64,000 nucleotides of DNA from Methanomassiliicoccaceae archaeon UBA421 (GTDB taxonomy: Archaea > Thermoplasmatota > Thermoplasmata > Methanomassiliicoccales > Methanomethylophilaceae), in NCBI GenBank assembly GCA_002498365.1, contig DAHB01000002.1, forward strand, positions 111,886 to 175,885, written 5' to 3'. Below, one piece after another: positions 17,466 to 25,308 of the stretch; the stretch's first letter is position 1, and each line of letters opens with the position of its first letter. The translations under genes and the position numbers were made by a program. The notes beneath the pieces were generated by a model. The model saw nothing but the letters and a program-made list of their open reading frames with translations. It had not been told where the DNA came from and ran no database searches.

Positions 17466-18662
17466 ATGAACGGAAAGATCTATTTGGACAATGCGGCGAC
17501 CACAGAAATGCACCCGGACGTGCTGGAGGCGATGCTCCCCTATTTCAAGGCGCAATATGGGAATCCTTCAAGCATACATGGAATGGCAAAGTATGCAAGA
17601 GAGGCACGGGAACGTGCCAGGGCGTCTGTGGCAGAACTTATCAACGCCGAGCCGAAGGAGATCTATTTCACGTCCGGAGGAACGGAGTCCGATAACTGGG
17701 CGCTGAAATCCGTAGCGTTCGGCAACCGTTCAAAGGGTAATCATATCATAGTATCGAAGATAGAGCATCATGCGGTGATGAACACCTGCGAATTCCTCGA
17801 GAAGAACGGTTTTGAAATCACATATATCGATGTCGACGAGTTCGGAATTGTGGACCCGGACGATGTCAGGAAGGCCATCAGGCCCGAGACGACACTGATA
17901 TCGGTAATGTATGCGAACAACGAGATAGGGACAATAGAACCGATATCCGAGATAGGCAAGATAGCAAGGGAGCACGGCATCCTGTTCCACACGGATGCGG
18001 TGCAGGCCTTCGGCCATGTGCATATAGATGTGAAGAGGGAGAACATAGACCTGCTAAGTGCCAGCGCACATAAGCTGTACGGTCCAAAAGGGGCCGGGGC
18101 GCTGTACGTGAGGGAAGGCGTGAAGTTGGAGCCTCTGATGCACGGAGGCGCCCAGGAAAGAGGGACCCGGGCAGGAACGGAGAATGTCCCGGGAATAGTC
18201 GGCATGGGGAAGGCCGCCGAGATCGCAAAGAGGGACATGGACGAACGCATCGCCAAGGAGACCGAGCTCAGGGACCACATGATATGCCGCATCCTCGAGG
18301 AAGTGCCCTTCACAAAGCTGAACGGACACAGCACCCGGAGGCTCTCCGGGAACGTGAACATAGCTTTCAGCTTCATCGAGGGAGAGAGCGCGCTGATGCT
18401 TCTGAACCATAAGGGCGTATTCGTGTCCACCGGTTCCGCATGCGCATCTGGGTCATTGGACCCATCGCATGTTCTTCTGGCCATAGGGCTGAAGCATGAA
18501 ACGGCCCACGGCTCGATAAGGTTCACACTGTCGTACAAGACGACAAGGGGAGAGGTCGACGAAGCTGTGGACGCCGTCAAGGAAGCTGTAGGGAGGCTCA
18601 GAGAGATGTCCCCATTGTATGCGGACCATCTGAAGATCGGGACGAACAAAACGGAGGTATGA
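17466..18662 (+). CDS. iscS: Cysteine desulfurase (NifS/IscS type)
   Basis: About 398 aa. A PLP enzyme that takes sulfur from cysteine as a persulfide for Fe-S clusters. It shows IYLDNAATTEMHP, FTSGGTESDNWAL, the IEHHAV histidine, HTDAVQAFGH, the PLP lysine in SAHKLYGPKG, and the mobile-loop catalytic Cys in STGSACASGS (about residue 325). I chose the ATG at 17466 because GGAG lies 8 nt upstream; an in-frame ATG at 17445 is also possible. iscU follows 4 bp downstream. Confidence 0.94.
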   Translation: MNGKIYLDNAATTEMHPDVLEAMLPYFKAQYGNPSSIHGMAKYAREARERARASVAELINAEPKEIYFTSGGTESDNWALKSVAFGNRSKGNHIIVSKIEHHAVMNTCEFLEKNGFEITYIDVDEFGIVDPDDVRKAIRPETTLISVMYANNEIGTIEPISEIGKIAREHGILFHTDAVQAFGHVHIDVKRENIDLLSASAHKLYGPKGAGALYVREGVKLEPLMHGGAQERGTRAGTENVPGIVGMGKAAEIAKRDMDERIAKETELRDHMICRILEEVPFTKLNGHSTRRLSGNVNIAFSFIEGESALMLLNHKGVFVSTGSACASGSLDPSHVLLAIGLKHETAHGSIRFTLSYKTTRGEVDEAVDAVKEAVGRLREMSPLYADHLKIGTNKTEV

Positions 18663-18666
18663 AAGG

Positions 18667-19107
18667 ATGTACGACGGAGTATACAGCGCCGAGGTCATGG
18701 ACCACTTCACAAACCCTAGGAACGTGGGCGAGATCGAGGGTGCCAGCGGAGTGGGGACCGTAGGCAACGCCAAGTGCGGGGACATAATGAGGATATTCCT
18801 CGACATAGACGAAGACCACGTCATCCGCGACGTGAAGTTCAAGACCTTCGGGTGCGGGGCGGCGGTCGCCAGCAGCAGCATGGCGACAGAGATGGTGAAG
18901 GGCAAGACCATAGAGGAGGCGCTCCAGATAACCAACAAGGCCGTGACCAAGGCATTGGGCGGGCTGCCGCAGGTCAAACTGCACTGTTCGCTTCTTGCCG
19001 AGCAGGCGATCCACGCGGCCCTGTGGGATTACGCGGAGAAGAACGGCGTCGTGATAGAAGGGCTCAAAAAGCCAAAGTCGGACATAGGCGACCACGAAGA
19101 CCACTGA
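18667..19107 (+). CDS. iscU: Fe-S cluster scaffold protein IscU/NifU-like
   Basis: A 146-aa scaffold on which IscS sulfur and iron are assembled. The three ligand cysteines are visible in GNAKCGDIMR, KTFGCGAAVASSS and KLHCSLLAEQA; the conserved Asp follows the first Cys as in IscU. It begins MYDGVYSAEVMDHFTNPRN, typical of the family. The first ATG has the A+G-rich GGAGGTATGAAAGG of the iscS end as ribosome-binding site. The C-terminus is His/Asp rich. Confidence 0.94.
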   Translation: MYDGVYSAEVMDHFTNPRNVGEIEGASGVGTVGNAKCGDIMRIFLDIDEDHVIRDVKFKTFGCGAAVASSSMATEMVKGKTIEEALQITNKAVTKALGGLPQVKLHCSLLAEQAIHAALWDYAEKNGVVIEGLKKPKSDIGDHEDH

Positions 19108-19173
19108 AAAGAGCCAGATTTCAAAATTTCGTATAAAGATATTGAATGCAATAGATCGAAGAAGGACAAAATA

Positions 19174-20103
19174 ATGAGTAAAATCTACAAAAACATGGGA
19201 GAACTGGTGGGAAGGACCCCGCTGGTAAGATTCAGCAGGATAGAGAAGCTACACGGGACCAAAGGCAGGCTCATAGTGAAGATGGAGATGTTCAATCCAT
19301 CCGGATCCGTGAAGGACAGGATATCTCTGGCCATGGTCGAGGAGGCAGAGAGGAGAGGCGTCCTGAAGGAAGGGTCCGTCATCATAGAGCCGACCTCCGG
19401 CAACACGGGAATAGGCCTTGCGATGGTCGGGGCCGCCAGGGGATACAGGGTCATTCTGACCATGCCCGAGACGATGTCGGTCGAAAGGCGGAACATCCTC
19501 AAGGCCTACGGTGCCGAACTTGTGCTCACAGAGGGCAGCAAAGGCATGAAAGGCGCTATAGCCAGGGCGGACGAGCTTGTCAAGGAGACAGATGGAAGCG
19601 TGATCCCGGGGCAGTTCGTCAACATCGTCAACCCGGAGATACACCGCAGGACCACCGGTCCCGAGATATGGGAGGACACGGACGGCAACATCGACGTGCT
19701 GGTGGCAGGTGTAGGAACCGGCGGCACGATAACGGGGGCAGGGGAATATCTGCGCTCCAAGAATCCGGACCTGAAGATCGTAGCGGTAGAGCCAGCAAAT
19801 TCTCCGGTCCTTTCCGAGGGCCGTGCCGGCCCTCACAAGATACAGGGCATAGGCGCGGGGTTCGTCCCGGACGTTCTGAACACCGGGATTTACGACGAGA
19901 TCGTGGCCGTGACCGACGAGGACGCATTCGCGACAGGAAGGAAGATCGCCAAGACCGAAGGGGCCCTTGTGGGGATCTCAACCGGCGCGGCGGTATGGGC
20001 GGCAATCAAGGTGGCCTCCAGGAGCGAGTCCGAAGGAAAGAACGTGGTAGTGATCTCTGCAGACAGCGGGGACAGATACCTGTCGACGCCGATGTTCGGA
20101 TAA
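19174..20103 (+). CDS. cysK: Cysteine synthase (O-acetylserine sulfhydrylase)
   Basis: A 309-aa PLP enzyme making cysteine from O-acetylserine and sulfide. Motifs: the PLP lysine in NPSGSVKDRIS, PTSGNTGIGLAMVGAARGY, the phosphate-binding GVGTGGTITGAGEYL, and KIQGIGAGFVPDVL. Length and order match the CysK/CysM family. It forms a sulfur-assimilation run with iscS-iscU upstream and metY downstream. Stop is TAA; a 44-bp gap precedes metY. Confidence 0.95.
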   Translation: MSKIYKNMGELVGRTPLVRFSRIEKLHGTKGRLIVKMEMFNPSGSVKDRISLAMVEEAERRGVLKEGSVIIEPTSGNTGIGLAMVGAARGYRVILTMPETMSVERRNILKAYGAELVLTEGSKGMKGAIARADELVKETDGSVIPGQFVNIVNPEIHRRTTGPEIWEDTDGNIDVLVAGVGTGGTITGAGEYLRSKNPDLKIVAVEPANSPVLSEGRAGPHKIQGIGAGFVPDVLNTGIYDEIVAVTDEDAFATGRKIAKTEGALVGISTGAAVWAAIKVASRSESEGKNVVVISADSGDRYLSTPMFG

Positions 20104-20147
20104 TCAGTGCGATCAGAAATAAAAAATATGAAACGAGGAGGGATGAA

Positions 20148-21467
20148 ATGATAAAAAATAACAATGTGCCAGAAGGACCTGGTAATAAAAGTGGATACAA
20201 ATTTGAAACACTGCAGCTCCATGTGGGCCAGGAACAGCCGGATCCGACGACGGATTCACGTGCAGTCCCGATATATCTCACGACATCGTACGTTTTCAGG
20301 GACACCGCCCACGCGGAAGCAAGGTTCAACCTCTCAGATCCTGGCAACATATATGGGAGGCTCACGAATCCTACGCAATCCGTGTTTGAGAGCAGGATCG
20401 CGGCCCTCGAGGGAGGGTCGGCCGCTTTGGCATTGGCCACAGGTGCGGCGGCCATAACATACACAGTACTGGCTCTCGCAGGGAACGGCGACAACATCGT
20501 ATCGTCAAAGCAGATATACGGAGGGACCTACAACCTTCTGGAACATACGCTAGGGAGATACGGCATCAAAACGACGTTCGTCGATTACAACGATGTGGAG
20601 GGCTTCGAACGGGCGATAGACGAGAACACCAAGGCGATCCTGACCGAGACGATAGGAAATCCTAACGCGTCAATCCCGGACATCTAGAGGCTCTCCGAGG
20701 TCGCCCATAGGCACAAGATACCGCTGGTGGTGGACAATACGTTCGCAACCCCCTACCTCTTCAGGCCCCTGGAGCACGGAGCAGACATCGTCGTCGAAAG
20801 CGCCACCAAGTTCATCGGCGGCCACGGCACGGTCCTTGGCGGCGTTATAATCGAGGCCGGAAGGTTCGACTGGAAGGAAAGCGGAAAATTTCAGTCCATC
20901 TCGGGACCGGACCCCAGTTATCACGGCATAAGCTTCTCTGAAGCGCTGGGACCTGCGGCGTTCGTGACGAAGATCAGGGCGACCCTGCTTCGTGACACGG
21001 GCGCCACAATATCTCCGTTCACCGCTTTCGCTCTTTTACAGGGCCTCGAGACCCTGTCGCTGAGGGTCGAGCGCCACGTGGAGAACACGAAGAAGGTCGT
21101 AGAATTCCTCAACGGACATGCCAAGGTGGAGAAGGTGAACCATCCATCTCTGGCGGACCACCCGGACAGGGCGCTTTACGACAGATATTTCCCTGAAGGC
21201 GGAGCATCTATATTCACCTTCGACATCAAGGGAGGGAAGGAGGAGGCCAGGAGGTTCGTCGACGGCCTTTCTCTGTTCTCCCTGCTGGCCAACGTAGCCG
21301 ACGTGAAATCCCTGGTGATACATCCTGCCAGCACCACGCATTCGCAGCTAAGCGAAGACGAGCTTGAGGAACAGGAGATCCATCCCAACACGGTCCGTCT
21401 TTCGATCGGTACGGAACATATCGACGACATCATCGCTGACCTGTCCCAGGCACTGGACCGTATATGA
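20148..21467 (+). CDS. metY: O-acetylhomoserine sulfhydrylase (MetY family) with an in-frame TAG codon
   Basis: A Cys/Met-metabolism PLP enzyme that would make homocysteine from O-acetylhomoserine and sulfide. Start ATG at 20148 follows GGAGGG. The frame is interrupted only by TAG at 20685-20687 (codon 180), then continues in register to TGA at 21467, giving 439 residues, normal for MetY. Before the TAG are KFETLQLHVGQ and YGRLTNPTQ; after it are PLVVDNTFATPYLF, the PLP lysine in ESATKFIGGHG (about residue 221) and SIGTEHIDDI. A product ending at TAG would lack that lysine. Relatives usually have Glu at this site (..PDIE.L). I read the TAG as probable pyrrolysine; a GAG-to-TAG mutation or sequencing error is the alternative. 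Confidence 0.85.
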
Positions 21468-21520
21468 CCTCCCGCCCCGGCACGTCTCTCGGGAAACTTC
21501 TTTATCCTTTTCAACCAATC

Positions 21521-21534
21521 TCAATAGGAATAAT
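21521..21534 (+). promoter_or_regulatory. Second copy of the iscS-type 14-bp motif
   Basis: TCAATAGGAATAAT, identical to 17433-17446, lies 25 bp before the ATG of the Rrf2 regulator gene at 21559. The placement is consistent with autoregulation plus control of iscS. Confidence 0.45.
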
Positions 21535-21558
21535 AAGGATGCCTGAGCGGTCATGAAC

Positions 21559-22047
21559 ATGCAGATTTCAACGAAAGGGCGTTACGCAATGAGGCTTATG
21601 CTGGATATAGCCAGATACGGCAGGGGCGAGACGGTCAAGATCAAAGACATTGCCGACAGGCAGGATATCTCCCCAAAGTATCTGGAACAGATCATATCCG
21701 AGCTCAACCGCTCGGGGCTGGTCAGGAGCACAAGGGGCCCGCAAGGAGGTTATTCCCTCGCAAGGCCCCCTGAAGAATATACCGTCGGTTCCATACTCAG
21801 AGTAATGGAGGGGGACCTGTCCGTTGTGCAATGCGTCAAGGACGGCGAAGGTTTCTGCGACAGATTCGAGACCTGCACCACAGTCAGGCTCTGGACCAAG
21901 ATAAGCGATGCGATATCGTCGGTCGTCGATAACATAACGTTGGCGGACCTAATGAGGTGGGAGGGAGAGGGGAAGATCGTCTCCATCGACGGTACCGAAA
22001 ACAAAGAGCCAGCATCATCGTCGGATGCACATTGTGCACCTCAATGA
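21559..22047 (+). CDS. Rrf2/IscR-family Fe-S-sensing transcriptional regulator
   Basis: 162 aa starting MQISTKGRYAMRLMLDIA, the classic Rrf2 N-terminus, so I preferred this ATG to one two codons upstream (21553). The winged helix spans residues 1-80 (IADRQDISPKYLEQIISEL, TRGPQGGYSLARP). Three cysteines follow in VVQCVKDGEGFCDRFETC, spaced C-x7-C-x5-C, close to the IscR cluster-binding pattern. It likely controls the upstream iscS-iscU-cysK-metY genes. Its stop lies 16 bp before the left att repeat of the integrated element. Confidence 0.9.
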   Translation: MQISTKGRYAMRLMLDIARYGRGETVKIKDIADRQDISPKYLEQIISELNRSGLVRSTRGPQGGYSLARPPEEYTVGSILRVMEGDLSVVQCVKDGEGFCDRFETCTTVRLWTKISDAISSVVDNITLADLMRWEGEGKIVSIDGTENKEPASSSDAHCAPQ

Positions 22048-22063
22048 AAATCAAGGGAAAAAT

Positions 22064-22078
22064 GGCGCCGAGAGGGAG
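22064..22078. repeat. attL: left 15-bp attachment repeat
   Basis: GGCGCCGAGAGGGAG, identical to the last bases of tRNA-Ser(GGA) plus two flanking bases at 31509-31523. It begins 16 bp after the Rrf2 stop codon. Confidence 0.88.
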
Positions 22079-22092
22079 CATAGCACCCAGGA

Positions 22093-23007
22093 TCATATCG
22101 ACCACCTGCCAACGATATCGGCGATCGCCATATCGGGCCGTATGCGGCCGTAGGCGTCTTCTGTTGTGCGCGTGTTGGTATGCCCGAGCACCAGCGACAC
22201 GCTGGCGACCTGGGCGCCCTCGTCTAGTGCGAGCTGGGCGTAAGTGCGACGACATTGCCTAAAATCAAACTTAATCCCAGTCAAGTCCTCGATATGTGAC
22301 TTGCCGACGCGGAACGTGTTAGCGGCGAGCGGCCCGCCGTTTGTAGGGTTGCAGAACATAAGCTCCGATTTAGAAATTGTAGGCGGGGCCTGGGCGCGCT
22401 GGGCCATATATCTGGCGATAATTGGCCTAAATTCGGGTCGTATAGGCACAGTACGAGGTTTTCCATAGGTCAGCCCGCCTTTAACGATGTAGACCGTCAG
22501 AAGGCCCTTAGAAATCGATACATCGCAAGCCCGCAAGCCCGCGACCTCGACAGGGCGTAATCCCGCCCCGATAGACACAGCGACGGCCGCGGCCGACCGC
22601 AGAAGCGCCCAAGGGCGCTGTATGCTCGACAGGGCGGCTATGAGGGTACTGTAGTTCTCATTGGACAAGGGCGGCAGGCGGGTTTTACCCGGAGCGTAGA
22701 ATATCAGCGGATATTGGGCACGAGCACGATCTACCGCGTTGCATCCACAGTAAGAGCATATCTTGCGAAGAGCGCCCAGGTCGCGCACAATGGCGGACTG
22801 GGATAGGGCTTTGTTTCGCAAGTAGATCCCGTAGGTCTTGACGTCTTCGGATGTCATATCAGAGTAGTCGGCGGATAGGATCGCGCCAGAGGCCCGTAGG
22901 TCGCCAAGCTGGCGGTCTATCTTGCGTAGCTGGCGTGAGAGCGTGGTATACGTGCCCTCGGCGTAGACATGTTGATAGTCGGCCAAAAATGCATCTAGCT
23001 GGGTCAT
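22093..23007 (-). CDS. int: Tyrosine recombinase/integrase
   Basis: 304 aa if started at the ATG at 23007, which overlaps the previous frame's TGA as ATGA. The N-terminal SAM-like core-binding domain (MTQLDAFLADYQHVYAEGTY) spans about 1-95, then the catalytic domain. Catalytic residues: Arg in IGAGLRPVEVAGL, Lys in YIVKGGLTYGKP, second Arg in RQCRRTYAQL, His in LVLGHTNTRTT and the nucleophile Tyr in EDAYGRI. The box II His of HxxR is replaced by Arg or Gln, which some archaeal integrases tolerate. It lies next to attL and likely catalyses integration into tRNA-Ser. Confidence 0.92.
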   Translation of the reverse strand: MTQLDAFLADYQHVYAEGTYTTLSRQLRKIDRQLGDLRASGAILSADYSDMTSEDVKTYGIYLRNKALSQSAIVRDLGALRKICSYCGCNAVDRARAQYPLIFYAPGKTRLPPLSNENYSTLIAALSSIQRPWALLRSAAAVAVSIGAGLRPVEVAGLRACDVSISKGLLTVYIVKGGLTYGKPRTVPIRPEFRPIIARYMAQRAQAPPTISKSELMFCNPTNGGPLAANTFRVGKSHIEDLTGIKFDFRQCRRTYAQLALDEGAQVASVSLVLGHTNTRTTEDAYGRIRPDMAIADIVGRWSI

Positions 23008-23222
23008 TCTTCCGCCCCCTCCAGCTCTAGCAGAGCCAACTGTAGGAGTATCGTATGACACTCACGCTTGAGTTCGCTGTAGTCGGAGAGGATCGCCCCG
23101 GATTCTCGCGCGTCTAGCTAATCCCTTTGGATCTTGCGCAGCTGACGGGTCAGAGTTACATAGGTGCCTTCGGCATAGACGTGGCGATCGTCGGATAGGA
23201 AGGCATCGATCTGTAAGGTCAT
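23004..23222 (-). CDS. Integrase N-terminal domain paralogue interrupted by in-frame TAG
   Basis: A frame starting MTLQIDAFLSDDRHVYAEGT that is clearly related to residues 1-50 of the adjacent integrase (MTQLDAFLADYQHVYAEGTY). Codon 35 is TAG (23118-23120); after it LDARESGAILSDYSEL continues in register and still matches the integrase (LGDLRASGAILSADYSDM). The frame ends at a TGA overlapping the integrase ATG, and begins in an ATGA overlap with the preceding gene. If TAG is read as pyrrolysine the product is 72 residues; otherwise it is a 34-residue fragment or a decayed duplicate. Tight coupling at both ends argues that the whole frame is used. Confidence 0.6.
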
Positions 23223-23455
23223 GCTTCCACCTCTTCGGGGTCCTCGTCCAGCTCTCCATAGTAGCAGGGAGCGAGCCAGTCCTCGCAGTCGTCCTCATCT
23301 TCGTTTCCGGAATCCACCGCATAGCAGGACCGGCGTCCGCATGTATCGCAGGTGTGCGGCAGAGCGCACCCCGTGGGGCAGTCGGCATAGAATGCAACCC
23401 AGTAGACTGCTGATGCACATTTGTAGCGAGAGAGGTGTGGGCAATCGTGTATCAT
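23219..23455 (-). CDS. Cys-rich acidic small protein
   Basis: 78 aa with 11 cysteines, including CPHLSRYKC and CDTCGRRSC, and an acidic C-terminus (NEDEDDCEDW...DEDPEEVEA). The cysteine pattern suggests zinc binding. ATGA overlaps connect it to the ribbon-helix-helix gene before it and the integrase-domain gene after it, which supports reality despite its size. No family is recognised. Confidence 0.6.
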   Translation of the reverse strand: MIHDCPHLSRYKCASAVYWVAFYADCPTGCALPHTCDTCGRRSCYAVDSGNEDEDDCEDWLAPCYYGELDEDPEEVEA

Positions 23456-23613
23456 TGCGGTCTTGCCCCCTGTGTTATCTCGTAGCGTCTAATTGCCGCA
23501 CGGACAAAGTCAGACCGGTTAAGGGCTGTGCCGTTTCTAATCTGTTGGTCGATATAGTCTAGGTCGCGGGGTGAAACTACCACCGACATCTGTATGGGCT
23601 TGATTGTTGCCAT
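23452..23613 (-). CDS. Ribbon-helix-helix (CopG/Arc-like) regulator
   Basis: 53 aa: a beta strand (IKPIQMSVVVS) followed by two helices (PRDLDYIDQQIRN, then NRSDFVRAAIRRYE), the RHH pattern with the NRSDFVR turn. Its stop overlaps the next start as ATGA. A minus-strand TATA-like AATTATATGC lies about 27 bp before the ATG with a palindrome between them, so it is probably autoregulated. It starts the integrase-side operon and faces the other RHH gene at 23707. Confidence 0.8.
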   Translation of the reverse strand: MATIKPIQMSVVVSPRDLDYIDQQIRNGTALNRSDFVRAAIRRYEITQGARPQ

Positions 23614-23706
23614 GCCAATAGCATGCTATTAGTTGCATATAATTGTTACTACACCATTAGTACACTAATAATCATATTGATAAGCTAATATCATAATAGT
23701 AAAAAT
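23614..23706. promoter_or_regulatory. Divergent promoter/operator region between two RHH genes
   Basis: A 93-bp AT-rich spacer. It holds the perfect palindrome AATAGCATGCTATT (23617-23630) just downstream of the minus-strand TATA element. Further TTAG/CTAA half-sites recur at about 23629, 23658, 23665 and 23684, including an imperfect palindrome around ATTAGTACACTAAT. The arrangement resembles a lysogeny-type switch controlled by two small RHH proteins. Confidence 0.6.
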
Positions 23707-23916
23707 GTGGCCAAGCGCAACATATCGGTGGAAATGGAGGACGCATTAATATCGGACATCGAGCGCGAGATGTCTCTATCGGGATTTTCCACACGATCGG
23801 AGCTGATAAAAACTGCAATACGGTATTATATCCAGGTCCAACACGACAGACGGGCACAGTGCACAGCGGATGCGGGGGATGCCCCTAAAAGCGGTACGGG
23901 GATGGGCAGATCTTGA
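23707..23916 (+). CDS. Ribbon-helix-helix regulator
   Basis: 69 aa starting at GTG: AKRNISVEMEDALISDIERE then GFSTRSELIKTAIRYYI, an RHH fold with the STRSELIK turn (about residues 5-47), followed by a short polar tail. Divergent to the RHH gene at 23613. It is one of only two plus-strand genes in the element, so it may govern the choice between integration-side and structural-side transcription. Confidence 0.8.
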   Translation: MAKRNISVEMEDALISDIEREMSLSGFSTRSELIKTAIRYYIQVQHDRRAQCTADAGDAPKSGTGMGRS

Positions 23917-23920
23917 TTAG

Positions 23921-24172
23921 GTGGAATCTACACACATCCTCTTTGATGCAGATTACGATCTGTATATCGACGGAGAGCTTGTAAAAGAGTGGCGGATGTC
24001 GCCCAACAACTATTTGCAAACGACATACAACTATCGTACGTTAATCACAGAAGATAGCAGGTACATCGAAGTAAAGGTAATATCGACTGGTGGGGGAACA
24101 GGGGCGCAGGTCGATAGCGTAAAGGTCCTTGTCGGAACGGGTGCCGATTACAATATTACCTTGAGAGCTTAA
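23921..24172 (+). CDS. Small protein of unknown function
   Basis: 83 aa, GTG start 4 bp after the RHH gene's stop. It starts MESTHILFDADYDLYIDGEL and has alternating hydrophobic strands with a Gly-rich turn (STGGGTGAQVDSVKV), so a beta-sandwich is likely. It has no membrane segment. It may be a virion or regulatory protein; no family is recognised. Confidence 0.55.
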   Translation: MESTHILFDADYDLYIDGELVKEWRMSPNNYLQTTYNYRTLITEDSRYIEVKVISTGGGTGAQVDSVKVLVGTGADYNITLRA

Positions 24173-24258
24173 TAAGCCAGCATCTGGCACATTGCAACCA
24201 AACCCACCCGCGCCGCCCCGCGCCGAGCCGCGCGAGGGCCCAACCTAGTAGTAACGGC

Positions 24259-24285
24259 TATTATCCCCCCGTAGGGGGGATAATA
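24259..24285. repeat. Perfect 12-bp hairpin at the end of the structural operon
   Basis: TATTATCCCCCC (24259-24270), loop GTA, GGGGGGATAATA (24274-24285). It lies between the convergent ends of the plus-strand 83-aa gene and the minus-strand operon. There is no T-run directly after it on the minus strand, so it is not a classical archaeal terminator. It resembles the hairpin at 31415-31438 on the far side of the operon. Confidence 0.7.
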
Positions 24286-24292
24286 TGCCCCC

Positions 24293-24631
24293 TTATACGG
24301 CATCATCGACGGGCGCCGGACCATCGCACACATAGTAGTCGTCGTCCTCGTCGTCCTCCGGCTTGCGGAGCATCTGGAGGCGTAGGAACAGGTCATCGCG
24401 GGCCATGGCCCGCGAGAGGCCGCCCCCGGCATGGACCGACAGCAGAGCGTCCTTGAGCTTGCCATTGACGCCCATAATCTCCAGCCACGTCTTGAGGGTC
24501 AGATAGCCCTGGGCGTTGTCGTGCAGTACGATCTCCTGGCTTGAACGGACGTTGTCCCGGGCGCTAAGCGCAGTCATGAGCATCCTAAGCTCATTGCTAG
24601 AAACCACAGTTATCGGGCTGTCTTTTGTCAT
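24293..24631 (-). CDS. Hypothetical protein after the ATPase
   Basis: 112 aa starting MTKDSPITVVSSNELRM at an ATG that overlaps the ATPase stop as ATGA. A longer frame exists but lacks that coupling. Predicted helical, soluble, with a very acidic stretch PEDDEDDDYY near the C-terminus. Last gene of the long minus-strand operon. No family is recognised. Confidence 0.65.
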   Translation of the reverse strand: MTKDSPITVVSSNELRMLMTALSARDNVRSSQEIVLHDNAQGYLTLKTWLEIMGVNGKLKDALLSVHAGGGLSRAMARDDLFLRLQMLRKPEDDEDDDYYVCDGPAPVDDAV

Positions 24632-25308
24632 ACGGGGACCCTCCCATAGAACGGTTTGGACATTGCCGGCTCCCACCATGGGGGCAAATCGAAGGCAATC
24701 ATTTCCTTTGTCGTAGAGCAGTACCCCCAGCTTTTGGGGTGGACTTTGCCCTTATACTTAGACATGTGCCGCTCCAGGTAGATGTTGGCAATAGTTTGAG
24801 CGATTACTTGATTATCGCGCTCGTTTTGGATCGCGACAAGGTCCATGTGTTTATGGATCATATAGACATCTTGCGACTGGAACATCGATATGTCTAGCAT
24901 GCTGGTGTTCTGGATGGTTAACAGAAAGAACAGTTCGTTATGGCTGGCTATGGTCATCATTTTCTGTAACCCCTTATTCTCGCGAGTACCAGAGTCTCTG
25001 GCGCCGGCGACGAAAATGGCATCATCCACAACCACGACGTCCCGAGATGGTCGTATTACCTCCATGATCTCGCTGATGTCCTCCGGCCAAGTGAGCGCGC
25101 GGTAGCTGTCTGGATAAGAGTGCTGGGCCACAAACGTCTTAGAGTAATTGACCAGGACAACATTACGGTCTGGGAAGGCCCCGGACTGAATGAGCGAGTG
25201 AACCGTAGCGGTCTTGCCCCATTGCCCAGTCCCAATTACAACTATTACGCCGTGCTTGGCTGTGCTAAGACGTCGGAAGAGCTCGGACTCTTGAATAGGC
25301 TTACTCAT
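24628..25308 (-). CDS. P-loop ATPase, virion assembly/packaging type
   Basis: 226 aa. Walker A is VVIGTGQWGKTATV (about residues 20-33), Walker B RDVVVVDDAIFVAG (about 92-105), and LLTIQNTSML resembles the sensor Gln/Thr of FtsK-HerA/Zot-like ATPases. It has no membrane segment of its own, but the neighbouring genes encode many. It could be the genome-packaging or extrusion motor, like inovirus pI/Zot or pleolipovirus VP8; which one cannot be told by eye. It overlaps the previous gene by 8 bp. Confidence 0.78.
   Translation of the reverse strand: MSKPIQESELFRRLSTAKHGVIVVIGTGQWGKTATVHSLIQSGAFPDRNVVLVNYSKTFVAQHSYPDSYRALTWPEDISEIMEVIRPSRDVVVVDDAIFVAGARDSGTRENKGLQKMMTIASHNELFFLLTIQNTSMLDISMFQSQDVYMIHKHMDLVAIQNERDNQVIAQTIANIYLERHMSKYKGKVHPKSWGYCSTTKEMIAFDLPPWWEPAMSKPFYGRVPV

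Noticed and set aside
19668..20147. Upstream extension of the metY frame over cysK
   Set aside because: The extension is a shadow of cysK; GGAGGG followed by ATG at 20148 gives the normal N-terminus.
20685..20687. Selenocysteine or frameshift as explanation of the metY interruption
   Set aside because: The codon is TAG, not TGA, and the reading frame is unchanged on both sides, so neither applies.
23062..23418. A 118-residue minus-strand frame overlapping the Cys-rich gene
   Set aside because: It conflicts with the ATGA-coupled frames at 23219-23455 and 23004-23222, both supported by overlaps and, for the second, by homology.
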